Part shown: positions 1-8,815 of the stretch, one piece after another
Layout: each line of letters opens with the position of its first letter
How positions within the stretch are numbered: position 1 is the stretch's first letter
Assembly (NCBI GenBank): GCA_023212695.1
Contig: JALCCG010000202.1
Location: 7,690 to 39,157 of the forward strand
Source of the DNA: Sporisorium sorghi
Lineage: Eukaryota > Basidiomycota > Ustilaginomycetes > Ustilaginales > Ustilaginaceae
DNA: 31,468 bases
Direction: 5' to 3'
Translations under genes and position numbers: made by a program
The notes under the pieces: model-generated
Databases searched by the model: none
What the model was told of the DNA's origin: nothing
Seen by the model: the letters and a program-made list of their open reading frames with translations, nothing else

Positions 1-20
1 GCGGGGGGGGGGGGGGGAGG

Positions 21-80
<60 letters not shown>
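1..80. repeat. poly-G tract at window edge
   Basis: The first 80 bases are almost pure G, with one C and two interrupting A bases. A run this long may be a real G-rich microsatellite able to form G-quadruplexes. It may equally be a sequencing or assembly artefact at a contig end. No telomere-type repeat (TTAGGG) is visible next to it. Confidence 0.9.
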
Positions 81-82
<2 letters not shown>

Positions 83-456
83 GAGCCCTGCCAAGTCCTG
101 TCACCGAGATGCAGACTCTTGCTCCCCACGCAAGTCGGAGTCTCGCCATTCCCTACTTCTGAGTCTGCCCGGTGAAGCCTTGTTGGCCGGCAAGCGAATT
201 TGAAATTTCTCATCAGCCAAGGCGGAGAAGGGAGAGCAATGATGGCTTCGAGCTCGGCGACTTGGATACGCTCCTGGAATGCGAAGCCACTTCACAGTAA
301 GATGCTCGTCCAGCCACGTAGGTCTCCCACCACCATCACAGTACGTCGATACCGGCCTGCCTGCTGCGATCGATTCGTCCACGGCCAGCTATCGTCCTTC
401 AACGAGCTTTGATCTCGTCCCCAGCTTCTCCTCGTCGGACCTTGACCGGCACAGCA

Positions 457-745
457 ATGGCGGCCATGTCAGACGACAGACCAGCGTCAGCCGCGACGTA
501 CCAGCCCTTCCAAGAAGACTCCTGCTTCTATATACCGGCGCTGTGACGGACGACTGGACGTACCAGATCGCGCACGCGGACGAGCTGGACCAGCTCTCCG
601 AGGCGCGACTGATGCACCAAGCGCTCCCGCGACCCCTCCGAGTCCTGGTACTATACGGCTCGAACCGGCCGCGATCCTTCTCCAAATACATGTCGTTCGA
701 AGCGGCGCGGATCCTGCACCACCTCGGGTGCGACGTGCGCGTCTA
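457..745 (+). pseudogene. Eroded arsH-like NADPH-dependent FMN reductase remnant
   Basis: Residues encoded at about 546-745 read like the N-terminal third of ArsH, a flavodoxin-fold NADPH:FMN reductase linked to arsenic resistance. The segment contains LRVLVLYGSNRPRSFSKY, with the GSxRxxSxS-type FMN-phosphate loop, then FEAARILHHLGCDVRVY, the usual following beta strand. A plausible N-terminal lead with YQPFQEDS starts at ATG 457 but lies in a different frame and meets a stop near 545. A frameshift between about 520 and 546 is therefore likely. After DVRVY (about 745) the similarity ends abruptly. The later ArsH landmarks, including the SPERHG-type loop and the rest of the roughly 230-residue domain, are not found in any frame. 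I call it a 5' remnant, not a working gene. An unrecognised intron cannot be excluded for the frame change, but it would not supply the missing C-terminal two thirds. Confidence 0.6.
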
Positions 746-1113
746 CATTCGAGCCGTTTCCAAGGGTTTACGCATCACACCGAATCGAGAAGAAGCAGCT
801 TCGGGCTTTGAAGCAGCGAGATCATCCGCTGCTTCGGTCGGAAGAACACACACGCAGGCAGCTACCATTGGTGGATCGGGAAGACAGCAGCAGCATGGTG
901 ACGATCATGGTGCAGACGTACAGTAGCCGCCGTTGCTGTGTAGCCGCCGCCGCAGCAGCAGCAGCACGTTGCAGCGAGGAACAAGACCAACACCAGAATC
1001 GTCCAAGTGCGATTCGATTCGATTCGAGATGCGCTGCTGCCGATGGATTGGACATCTGACAGCTTAGATCGGCAATTGTTATCGGTCCAGAGCGAGATTT
1101 GAATCAGTTTGAA

Positions 1114-1115
<2 letters not shown>

Positions 1116-1156
<41 letters not shown>
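1116..1156 (+). repeat. 41-nt poly(A) tract
   Basis: This is an uninterrupted run of A that abuts the left arm of a perfect inverted repeat. It is the only long homopolymer in the window with A on the sense strand of the next gene downstream. Confidence 0.95.
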
Positions 1157-1157
<1 letters not shown>

Positions 1158-1205
1158 CAGCGCGTCATCGACAAAAGTTGGAAATTTTGTCGATGACGCG
1201 CTGCT
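1156..1205. repeat. Perfect 21-bp inverted repeat (hairpin), 8-nt loop
   Basis: The left arm 1156-1176 is the exact reverse complement of the right arm 1185-1205, separated by GTTGGAAA. The arms include GCGTCATCGACAAAA and TTTTGTCGATGACGC. The structure begins at the last A of the 41-nt poly(A). It could be a fold-back artefact, a remnant of a small mobile element, or a transcribed hairpin. Confidence 0.93.
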
Positions 1206-1510
1206 GCTTCGCTGCTGCTTTTCAAGGGCGGCCCGCGCGCACTCGCTTGAAATTAACACTCTGTGCAGCCAGTTCGTGGTTCGCTCGCCTTCTTCTTGCT
1301 CGCTGAAAAGATCAGCGGCTGCTCCGGCCCCTTTATCGCTTCCAGATCAGCGGCAGTTTGGCCGTGCCAAATTCAATTTCCCACCTCGAATCTCCTGAGT
1401 TGTGCTGCGATTGCGTTGCATGACTGTGCGTGTGTGTTGTGCTGCCCCGTCATCCTCTTGGACTCAGTCACAGTGAGATCGCCGAAACGGTCCGAAAGAG
1501 TCATCGTCTC

Positions 1511-1544
1511 ATATATATATATATATATTATATATAATATATAT
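1511..1544 (+). promoter_or_regulatory. AT-repeat / TATA-like element upstream of TAL1
   Basis: Alternating AT repeats with embedded TATATAA lie about 105-140 bases before the TAL1 start codon. A pyrimidine-rich, CA-rich leader follows and ends in ACAACAAAAATG. Position and composition fit a core promoter for a strongly expressed gene. Its use as a promoter is inferred. Confidence 0.5.
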
Positions 1545-1649
1545 GCACCGCCAAACTCAGCTGAACTTCCTTCCCTTCTTCTCACCCCCCATTGCCAACT
1601 GTTCCACCGAAAACACTTTCTCACCGTGTCTTCCAACTCAACAACAAAA

Positions 1650-2747
1650 ATGTCTGCCCTCGACTCTCTCAAGCAGTACACCGCCGTCGTCTCGGACTCG
1701 GGTGACTTTGAGTCCATCGACGCTTACAAGCCCCAGGATGCCACCACCAACCCTGTAAGTTTCGAGTGCAGAGCAAGTTTTGGTCAGAGTGGCGCATTCG
1801 CACTCGCCCTTGCAACGCCTCACCGTTGTCGTCTCTTGAGAAGCAATGACGAATACTGACCTTTGCTCGCTCTTGCCTCTCCACAGTCGCTCATCCTCGC
1901 CGCCGTCAAGCAGGAAAAGTACGCCCGCCTGATCGACGTTGCCGTCAAGTACGCCAAGGAGCAGACCGGCGACAGGGCCAAGCAGCTCGACCTCGCCACT
2001 GACCGTCTGCTCGTCGCCTTCGGTGTCGAGATCCTCAAGATCATCCCCGGCCGTGTCTCGACCGAGGTCGACGCCCGACTCTCGTACAACAAGGAGGCCA
2101 CCATCGAGAAGGCCAAGCACCTCATTGCGCTCTACGAGTCGCTCGGTGTCAAGCGCGAGCGTGTGCTCATCAAGATCGCCTCGACCTGGGAAGGTATCCA
2201 GGCCGCCCGCGAGCTCGAGTCGCAGCACAACATCCACTGCAACCTGACGCTCCTCTTCGGCTTCAACCAGGCTGTGGCTTGCGCCGAGGCCAACGTGACG
2301 CTCATCTCGCCCTTCGTTGGCCGTATCCTCGACTACTACAAGAAGGCCGAGGGCAAGGAGTACGCCTCGCACGAGGACCCCGGTGTGCTTTCGGTCAAGA
2401 AGATCTACACGTACTACCGCCAGCACGGCTACAAGACCATTGTCATGGGCGCCTCGTTCCGCAACATTGGCGAGATCCTCGAGCTCGCCGGTTGCGACTT
2501 CCTCACCATCTCGCCCAAGCTGCTCGAGGAGCTCAAGAACACGCCGGGCCCCGTCGAGCAGAAGCTCTCGGTGGACAACGCCAAGGCCGCCGAGGCTCTG
2601 CCCAAGGTTTCGTACATCAACGACCAGCCCGCCTTCCTGCTCGACCTGGCCAAGGACCCCATGGCCAACACCAAGCTCGCCGAGGGTATCGCCGGTTTCG
2701 CCAAGGACGGCGCCACCATGGAGCAGATGATCGCCGAGAAGCTTTAA
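1650..2747 (+). CDS. TAL1: Transaldolase (spliced, 321 aa)
   Basis: This is the cytosolic pentose phosphate enzyme that moves the dihydroxyacetone unit between sedoheptulose-7-phosphate and glyceraldehyde-3-phosphate. Exon 1 is 1650-1754 (35 codons, beginning [10 protein letters not shown]) and exon 2 is 1887-2747, joined in phase 0 to give 321 residues, the normal family length. The protein is collinear with class I transaldolases: DATTNPSLIL near the N terminus, [21 protein letters not shown], then [11 protein letters not shown] with the Schiff-base lysine at about residue 131, CNLTLLF, and [13 protein letters not shown]. The chosen ATG follows a CAACAAAA leader and begins a typical N terminus. 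No key residue is missing. The upstream AT repeat may be its core promoter, and codon use is strongly C-ending, suggesting high expression. An antisense open frame covers the gene but is a compositional shadow. Confidence 0.97.
1755..1886 (+). other. TAL1 intron
   Basis: The 132-nt intron has a GTAAGT donor, a TACTGAC branch site at 1854-1860 and a pyrimidine-rich run ending in CCACAG. Removing it joins DATTNP to SLILAA in phase 0, which restores the conserved transaldolase strand. Confidence 0.95.
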
Positions 2748-3270
2748 AGCAGCTGCGATCATATTAGTATCTCACAAAACAAATCATAGTCATGTAACCA
2801 TAGTTTATTGCAAGCAAGCATCGTTTTGCCTTTATGCCACCATTGTCTGGGGACTCGGCAAGCTGTGTGTTGCGGTTGCCATGAGGGGAAGCTCCTGTAG
2901 GAAGAGGATATTTGGGAGGTGATGATGAGGCTGCAGTTTCGGATTCGGGATTAGCTTCCCATGTCAAAAAGGCCGATGTGCAATGTGACTGTCGGCATCT
3001 CGAGTGCTTTCGGTGCGACTGACCAGGCTGCGGGCACAAGGATGTGCAGCATCAACGAGCAAATGTCGAGAGCATGGCAAGCCGCTCTATTTTTTGGTGG
3101 CAGTGTGGTTGCGCTTAGACCACCCTTTTCCCTTTTTTTTTTTTTTTTTTTTTTCTTTTTTCTTTTTTCTCGCCTGCATTTCGCTTGTTCACCCCTCCTT
3201 CTTTTCTCAACACCACCATACCTCACTTCATCGGCTTTGGCCCACCTCGGCCTCGGAAGGGCAGCACACT
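2748..3270. other. TAL1 3' region and promoter of the EI24-UreD gene
   Basis: No gene is seen. The first part is the TAL1 3' untranslated region (AT-rich just after the stop). The second part has a 22-nt poly(T) at 3133-3154 followed by further T/C runs to about 3170, then a C/T- and CA-rich leader up to the ATG at 3271. Confidence 0.6.
3133..3154 (+). repeat. 22-nt poly(T) upstream of the EI24-UreD gene
   Basis: This is a pure T run on the sense strand, ending 116 bases before the start codon and followed by shorter T runs split by single C bases. Poly(dA:dT) tracts of this kind commonly exclude nucleosomes in fungal promoters. That role is inferred here. Confidence 0.85.
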
Positions 3271-5645
3271 ATGCCGCAAGAGACGCTCACCTTCCCACCG
3301 CTCTACTGCGTCGTCGGCGCCTACCGCTTGGCACACGATCCCACGCTATGGAAGCCCATGTGGGCGAAGTGCTCCAAGGCCGCCAAGCACGCTTCCATCG
3401 TGGCGCTCGTCTGGGCCGTATGCACTTGGCCGTTGCAGCGGTTGTTTGTGTACTACTTTATGTCAGCATCCGCGTCGGTCACGGGGCTGAGTGCGGTGTA
3501 TGGCAGAGTGGTGCACACGGCTGATGTGACGGATGATGCGCTGCCATTCAGGATTCCGGTGCCGTCGTTGCAGAGTAAGTGCAGGAGCCCCCTTTTCCAG
3601 CAGGGATTAGAATAAAAAGCTGAACCTCTTTGCGGTTCGAATAGCCTTTGCGACGTTCATGTTTGTCATGGGCCAGGTGCACGCCATCCTCGAATTCTGG
3701 CTTCGACGCAAGCTGCGCGAGTGCCGCAATACAGCGTATATCCAAACGGTCAAATCGAGAGGCAAAGCGGCCGACTGGTGGACCGAGTACGTCGAAGAGT
3801 TCTCCAACCCGCCTACCGAGAAAGCCATCAAGGACGCCAAAAAGCAGGCATGGTATCTCAAGCTCGCTTCGCCGCTTGTGCGCTTTGTCATTCTCAAAGG
3901 TGAGCTTCCACCTCCCCCACTCTCCCCTCCCGATTTGGCAGAAAGAGCGGTTTGCTGACATCCCCGTGGTCTTACCCTCAGTCTTCCTGCTGCCGGTCGA
4001 CTTTGTCCCCTTCTTCGGCATGGCGTTAGGCGCAGCCCTGCGCTCGCTAACCTACGGCCGGTTGCTGCACAAATCGTTCTTCGAAGCCAAACGCATGTCA
4101 CCGCTCCAAATCGAGCTCTGGATCACCGAGCGCCAAACCGCCTACCGCAGTTTCGGCTTCGTCGCCGCACTCATGGAGCGCATCCCGCTTATCGGCCTCA
4201 TCTTCTCCATCTCGAACCGCATCGGCGCAGCCATGTGGGCACACGACCTCGAGAAGCGCCAGCAGCGCATCCGCGCCTCCTCCTCCTCGCAAGGAAGCGG
4301 AGAGCAGCTCCAGGAATTCACGCCAAAACCCACACTCAAGAAGCTTTACAAGACCGTCCAGCAGGAATCCTCCAACGCCACAAGCCAAGCTAGCCCAGAC
4401 GACGCTGCGGCAACATTCAATGGTGAGGGCCTAGCCGTGTTGCGTCGCACACCGGGTAGTGAGAACGCTCTGTTTACACACCTCTCGTTTACGTTCCCGC
4501 TCAAACTCATCTGTCCGGGTGTCAGTTCCAGGAATGCTACCCGAGACCCGCTCGTCCGGCGCCGCGCAGCACGGAGCGGCTCGCAGGCGGGTGTGATCGC
4601 ACCGAAGACCAGCAGCAGCAGCGACAGCAGCAAGGATGGCAGTGGTAGTGGCAACAGCGGCGATTCAGCGGATGCTGCGGAGTGTAGCGGCGCGGGGAAA
4701 GCGGTGAATGCGCTGTACATCGTCGGGTATGGCGGCGGGCTTGTTTCGGGCGACAGTGTCGAGCTCGACATCGATGTGGGTGCGCACTGCTGCCTGCTAG
4801 TCCTCACACAGGGCAGCACCAAGGTGTTCAAGACGCGCACGTCTCTGCCTACGCTTGGAGTGAGCACCGCCACCTTTTCCTCCGCCACTTCCTCAACCGC
4901 ACCGGAGCAGGTGCACAAGGGTGAGGGGAGTATGACGCGGCAGAGCATGCGCATCCTCATCCGCGCACACGCGACACTAGTCCTCCTGCCCGATCCCGTC
5001 ACCTGTTTCGCAGCGGCGCGGTACGACCAGGTGCAGCGGTTCGACCTGCGTTCGCGCTCCTCGTCGTGCGTCGTGCTTGACTGGATCACGCCCGGGCGCA
5101 CTGCCGTTGCCTCCCCACCCAGCGGTGCTAAGCTGGACCACCTCGACTCGCACTCGGTTGCGACTGGCAAACCGGTGAAAGACTACTCGCCGAGCCAGCG
5201 CGATCCGGAGCTGTGGGCGTTCGCGCGCTACCGCTCCCGGAACGACCTCCGTATCGCCTCTCACGTCGTGGCGCGCGATACGGTGCTCCTTTCGCAATCC
5301 TCGGAGGAGTATACGGACCCGGTGAGCGGGTGGAAGTTCAGCGAGCTCGCGCGCCGCAACCATCCGTACGGGTGCTATGCCACGCTGCTCCTCGCCGGGC
5401 CCGATGCGCGTGGCGTCGTGCAGAGGCTCGAGGCCGAGTTCGGGGCCATACAGCAACGTCCCACGACAGTGGTAAAGGAGGTGCTGTGGAGCCTCAGTCG
5501 TGTGGAGGACGGGGAGGAGGAGGGTGCGGTGGTGGTGAGGTTGGCGGCGCACGATGCACAGACCGTGAGAAGGTGGCTGTGCGAGAGGTTGACTGCGCTG
5601 CAGGGTGTGGTTGGAAGGGATTTGTATCGGCAGGCGCTGGGGTAG
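3271..5645 (+). CDS. EI24/RRT8-like membrane protein fused to urease accessory UreD (740 aa)
   Basis: Exons 3271-3574, 3645-3899 and 3982-5645 join in one frame to give 740 residues. Residues 1 to about 290 match the EI24/LDS/RRT8 (outer spore wall, lipid-droplet) membrane family. Hydrophobic segments lie near 40-65, 103-122, 183-212 and 250-276, and the family-typical MERIPLIGLIFSISNRIGAAMWA stretch is present, followed by a charged HDLEKRQQR end. A Ser/Gln-rich linker follows. Residues from about 332 are UreD, the scaffold that with UreF and UreG delivers nickel to urease. Its marks are FTHLSFTFPLKLI, YIVGYGGGLVSGDSVELD, LTQGSTKVFKTR and LLPDPVTCFAAARY. No stop or convincing separate start divides the two parts. 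UreD is otherwise a soluble cytosolic protein, so membrane tethering would be unusual. A low-complexity Ser/Gly/Asp insert sits at about 370-425. Two transcripts or internal initiation remain possible. Confidence 0.82.
3575..3644 (+). other. Intron 1 of the EI24-UreD gene
   Basis: The 70-nt intron has a GTAAGT donor, a GCTGAAC-type branch site near 3619 and a TAG acceptor at 3642-3644. It is a phase-1 intron that joins VPSLQ to TFATFMFVMG. The upstream frame does not read sensibly through it. Confidence 0.85.
3900..3981 (+). other. Intron 2 of the EI24-UreD gene
   Basis: The 82-nt intron has a GTGAGC donor, a GCTGAC branch site at about 3954-3959 and a CCTCAG acceptor. It is a phase-1 intron that joins RFVILK to VFLLPVDFVPFFG and so restores a continuous hydrophobic EI24-type segment. 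Confidence 0.9.
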
Positions 5646-6487
5646 GGTGTTGGAGGACCGTTGGGCGCTGCGTCGACGAGTGTGCGCCAGGTGAGAGCGT
5701 GATGGTGTGCGCACTGGGAGCCGATCGTGTTTGTGACCGATACGCTGCGCAGGAATGCACTTGTTGGCGTCTCTCTGTCGGAACGTCGCCAGCTGTCTCT
5801 CGAGAGTGAGTGTGCAAAGTGAGCCTCCTCGTCTGATCAACGCTTATGCGGTGTAAGCGACACACTGAGAGCGCGGCGTCGCAGCGCAGATCCGCGAATG
5901 CACGCATCCGGGCTGAGCTCACCCACGTTCGACACTCACTCCCCAGGCCATCCCTGGTACACGACGACCCTGACCCGACGCATCGCGCAAAGCGACGCAC
6001 CCGCGTTCGCCAGCCAGATTCACAGCCACCATCATTCGCCGCGAGGCACAGTCGAGACGTGATCCTGCTCTCCGCGCCTTTGGCCTGTCGCGCCACTCGC
6101 ACACCCACGCGGCTGTCGGTTGACTGAGCCATCATCCCACCTGCTCGAGAGTCGGTGGGCGCTGTGTACGACGACGACGACGATGACGACGACGACGCTG
6201 CTGGTGCTGGTGCTGGTGCTGGTGCTGGTGCTGGTGCTGTGTTTGGAAGTGCAGGCGAGAGCCGTCCTCCCCGCCGATAAGCCCTCAGAGTCCGGCTGCA
6301 ATGGTGCTCCGCCCGCTCGCTCGCGATGCGCAGTTCGGCACGCTCACCCACACGCAGCAGCTCCACCAAACCAACTTGCACTTCAACACTGTCAAATGTG
6401 CGAGACGACGTGCAATGCAATCAGAGAGGTGTATGACAAAGCGATGCCTACAGTACAACGGTAACGGTCAGCGAGGTTGTGATTGTG
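5646..6487. other. Convergent 3' spacer between the EI24-UreD gene and MRS2
   Basis: The two flanking genes converge here, so this should be 3' untranslated sequence of both. Open frames on either strand are compositional shadows with no family resemblance. The only structured content is the triplet and hexanucleotide microsatellite at 6168-6240. Confidence 0.6.
6168..6240 (+). repeat. (ACG)n then (GGTGCT)n microsatellite
   Basis: About ten ACG triplets with one T substitution (6168-6197) run directly into about seven copies of the hexamer GGTGCT (6198-6240). They lie in the convergent 3' spacer. In other frames they give Ser and Ala-Pro runs, which explains the open frames there. Confidence 0.9.
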
Positions 6488-8452
6488 CTAAGGCTTGCGA
6501 CGTTTCTTGTTCGACCCTGCTGCTGGCGCTGCTGGTGCCGGTGCTGGCGCACCGGGAGTGGGAGGTGCGCCGCCGCTAGAGCCGAGCTTGGACGATGAAG
6601 AAGAGGGGTCCCACTTGGAGCCCAGGCCCATGCCGAGGCCTGCTGAAGCCCCTTCTGGCGGTGGTGGTGAATCTTGCGCTTCGTTTGCGCCTGGTGACCC
6701 TGCTGCTGTGTGCGGGGGTGGCGGGGCGTGGGTGTGGTCGTACAGCGGTGGTTGGCTGGGGGTGTGAAGCGAAGGAGGAGGAGTGGACCACCACGAAGCG
6801 TGCTGTTGCTGCTGCGGCGGCGGGTCGACTGGCTGTGCCTGCGACGTCACCCCATCGCCCGTCCACGACCCCGCCGTCGGCGTCGCTTGATACCCCTGAT
6901 ACACGTTCGCCGTATACCCTCCCGGCGGCACCCCCGCACCCACCCCAACCGTCTGCGCCTGCACTCCTGCCCCAGCCGCACCCGCCTCACCCCTCTTCCC
7001 CCGCCCCCACGCCCCCAACCACCCCCTCACCCCACCCCTCCGCCTCTCCACCCTCTTCCCCATCCCCAACCCCACCCTCCTCAACCGCTCCAACCGCCTC
7101 AACCCAACACCCGCAGTCAAACACACCGCGCCAAACGCCACCCCGCTAACAACGGCAAACGCCCAGTCCAGCTCCTCCATATGACTCTTCAGGTTCATCC
7201 CGAACAGACCCGCCCAGAGCGTGCCCGCGGAGATGCCCATCGTGGCGATCGACGTCTTGAGGTCGAGGGCGAGGAGCTTGTTGCGGTTGTTGTCGAGGAT
7301 GAGCTCGACGACTTCTTGCGTGTTGGTTATGTCGGAGTGGAGTTGCGTGGTTTCCGCGACGACTTCTTCGACTTGCTTGTCGAAGGATTCGAGGAGGAGT
7401 TCGAGCTCGTCCATTGCCGGAGCGTCGCTTTCAGTGCCAGAGGGAGCAGTGGTGCCGGGAGAAGTCGCCGTCGAGGGCAAACCCGTCGCCGAGGCAGCCT
7501 TGCCGCCACCGCCAGCCGCAGCACCCTCGGACAGATACATCAGCCGCATATCCTCCTCGTTCTCCAACACCTCCACCACCGCACCCTTCACCGCCCTCCC
7601 CCGACTCAAAAACGCATTCAACTTCCGACTCACCTGCAACAGCGTCCTCAACTTCTCCCTATCCACATCGTCATCCAGCTCCTCCAGCACCCCGCTCGTC
7701 CACGCCCGCACCACCCCCAACTCGATCCGCAGCGCATCCAGCACCGACACCAAAATACTCTCCAACGCGCGGAACTCGTACGCCAACCCCCCATTTCCCC
7801 CCGCCCCGGACTGCGGCCTCAAATTGTGCTGCAGGTTGTACACAAACGCCGAGTGCAGCTGGCTGTCCGTCGAGCCGTAGCTGTCGAAGAGCAGCACTTT
7901 GTCTTTTTTAATCATGGCGCGGATGTGGAGGATGTTGACGAGGATCCCGCCCCTGCGCGCGAGGATGGTGGGGACGAGGTTGGGCACGCGCGAGTCGATC
8001 TTGCGCAGATCGCGCGGTTCCAGGCCGTGGTCCGAGCACAGGCGCGATTTTTTGAATACTCCGGAGGTCGAGGTCGCCGAGCCTGTCGAGTCGAAGATCG
8101 TGCAGCGTAGCATGATGTCGGGTGAGAGCTGGGTGGTGCCCAGCCCGGCGAAGGAGGTGGGTGGGTAGTGGTGGGAGGAGGGTGGTGGGAGCGGTGGCGT
8201 TGAGGAGGAGGCGGAGGGGGAAGCGGTGCCGGCGGGGCGCTTGGATGATGTTGAAGCAGCGTTGTGTGCGGTAATGCTGGTGTGAAGTGTCCGGCAGAGC
8301 GATGCACTCGACGCCTGCCTAGCCTTGCCCTTGCTCGCAGCCGATCTGCCCACCGCCGCCATAGCAACCGCAACATGCTGAACACCGCCGCTGCTGCTTC
8401 CACTGCCACCGATAAGTCGTGCGAGCGAACATCTCGCCGCCGAAGACCGCAT
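6488..8452 (-). CDS. MRS2: MRS2-type mitochondrial Mg2+ channel (654 aa)
   Basis: This is a CorA/MRS2/ALR-family Mg2+ channel of the inner mitochondrial membrane. The chosen start at 8452 gives MRSSAARCSLARL, an Arg/Ser-rich, acid-poor presequence typical of matrix import. A Met 94 codons upstream would translate the poly(T) leader as a Phe run and is unlikely. The MRS2 core begins near residue 113 (LRCTIFDSTG), continues with DLRKIDSR, the basic and helical stalk, and LLALDLKTSIATMGIS. The diagnostic GMN follows TM1 at about 417 (AGLFGMNLKSHMEE) and TM2 is about 428-450. The loop charge is conserved. Residues from about 455 to 654 form an unusual Gly/Pro/Gln-rich tail ending NKKRRKP, far longer than usual for the family. 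Paralogues such as LPE10/MFM1 share these motifs, so exact orthology is less certain than the family. Confidence 0.92.
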   Translation of the reverse strand: MRSSAARCSLARLIGGSGSSSGGVQHVAVAMAAVGRSAASKGKARQASSASLCRTLHTSITAHNAASTSSKRPAGTASPSASSSTPPLPPPSSHHYPPTSFAGLGTTQLSPDIMLRCTIFDSTGSATSTSGVFKKSRLCSDHGLEPRDLRKIDSRVPNLVPTILARRGGILVNILHIRAMIKKDKVLLFDSYGSTDSQLHSAFVYNLQHNLRPQSGAGGNGGLAYEFRALESILVSVLDALRIELGVVRAWTSGVLEELDDDVDREKLRTLLQVSRKLNAFLSRGRAVKGAVVEVLENEEDMRLMYLSEGAAAGGGGKAASATGLPSTATSPGTTAPSGTESDAPAMDELELLLESFDKQVEEVVAETTQLHSDITNTQEVVELILDNNRNKLLALDLKTSIATMGISAGTLWAGLFGMNLKSHMEELDWAFAVVSGVAFGAVCLTAGVGLRRLERLRRVGLGMGKRVERRRGGVRGWLGAWGRGKRGEAGAAGAGVQAQTVGVGAGVPPGGYTANVYQGYQATPTAGSWTGDGVTSQAQPVDPPPQQQQHASWWSTPPPSLHTPSQPPLYDHTHAPPPPHTAAGSPGANEAQDSPPPPEGASAGLGMGLGSKWDPSSSSSKLGSSGGAPPTPGAPAPAPAAPAAGSNKKRRKP

Positions 8453-8815
8453 AGCCCGCGTTCCGTTTGCGTTTTCGTTCGCGATGCCGCTTTTCGAGAG
8501 GGCACGACGATTGAGCTGGAGAGAATGGTGGAACGAAAAGAAGAATGGTGAGAGGAAGGGGAAAAAAAAAAAAAAAAAAAAAAAAAAATGTCGTTCCCTT
8601 TGATACTTCGGAACTCGGCTTGCGGAAACCCTGGTTTCCTTCCTCCACTCTGCCCAATCTTGCCTTGCGCTCGATGGCCAACCCCAAACCCACGCACTTC
8701 TCATACATACACCTCTCAGCTCGCTCACAAACACACGCAGAAGTCACGAAAGAGAAAGCGCTAGTCCAACAACAGAGTCCAATCGGATAGAAACACGAAG
8801 CATGCGTCGACATTA
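8453..8815. other. MRS2 promoter / formin 3' spacer
   Basis: The 363-base spacer lies between two minus-strand genes. It should hold the formin 3' end and the MRS2 promoter. The notable element is the 27-nt poly(A) at 8562-8588, which is poly(T) on the MRS2 sense strand. Confidence 0.6.
8562..8588 (-). repeat. 27-nt poly(T) (sense strand) upstream of MRS2
   Basis: The plus strand shows 27 A bases; on the MRS2 sense strand this is poly(T), ending 109 bases before the start codon. The layout matches the tract upstream of the EI24-UreD gene. Confidence 0.88.

Larger units (their letters stand above)
746..1649. other. Spacer between arsH remnant and TAL1
   Basis: No gene is recognised. An open frame on the plus strand (about 742-1059) has no family resemblance and includes a GCC/GCA triplet run near 945-966. 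The spacer then holds the 41-nt poly(A), the perfect hairpin, a GC-rich stretch and the AT repeat that immediately precedes the TAL1 leader. The last part is pyrimidine- and CA-rich, as expected for a promoter and 5' leader. Confidence 0.6.

Noticed and set aside
279..926. 215-codon open frame over the arsH remnant taken as an intact gene
   Set aside because: Only about 65 residues in the middle resemble ArsH; both ends are unlike any protein, so it is better read as a broken remnant.
1638..2762. 374-codon open frame antisense to TAL1
   Set aside because: It mirrors the strongly C-ending codons of transaldolase, giving a Leu/Val/Gly/Asp-rich product with no family resemblance, and ignores the TAL1 intron.
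3629..3645. GCGGTTCGAATAGCC as a possible tRNA T-loop
   Set aside because: It lies at the 3' end of an intron with no matching acceptor, D or anticodon arms; a chance match. No tRNA was found anywhere in the window.
5494..6420. Minus-strand open frame with Ala-Pro and Ser runs between the EI24-UreD gene and MRS2
   Set aside because: Its low-complexity runs are produced by the ACG and GGTGCT microsatellites and it overlaps the UreD 3' end antisense.
8453..8734. Upstream Met for MRS2 at 8734
   Set aside because: It would translate the poly(T) promoter tract into a Phe run and bury the mitochondrial presequence that begins at 8452.
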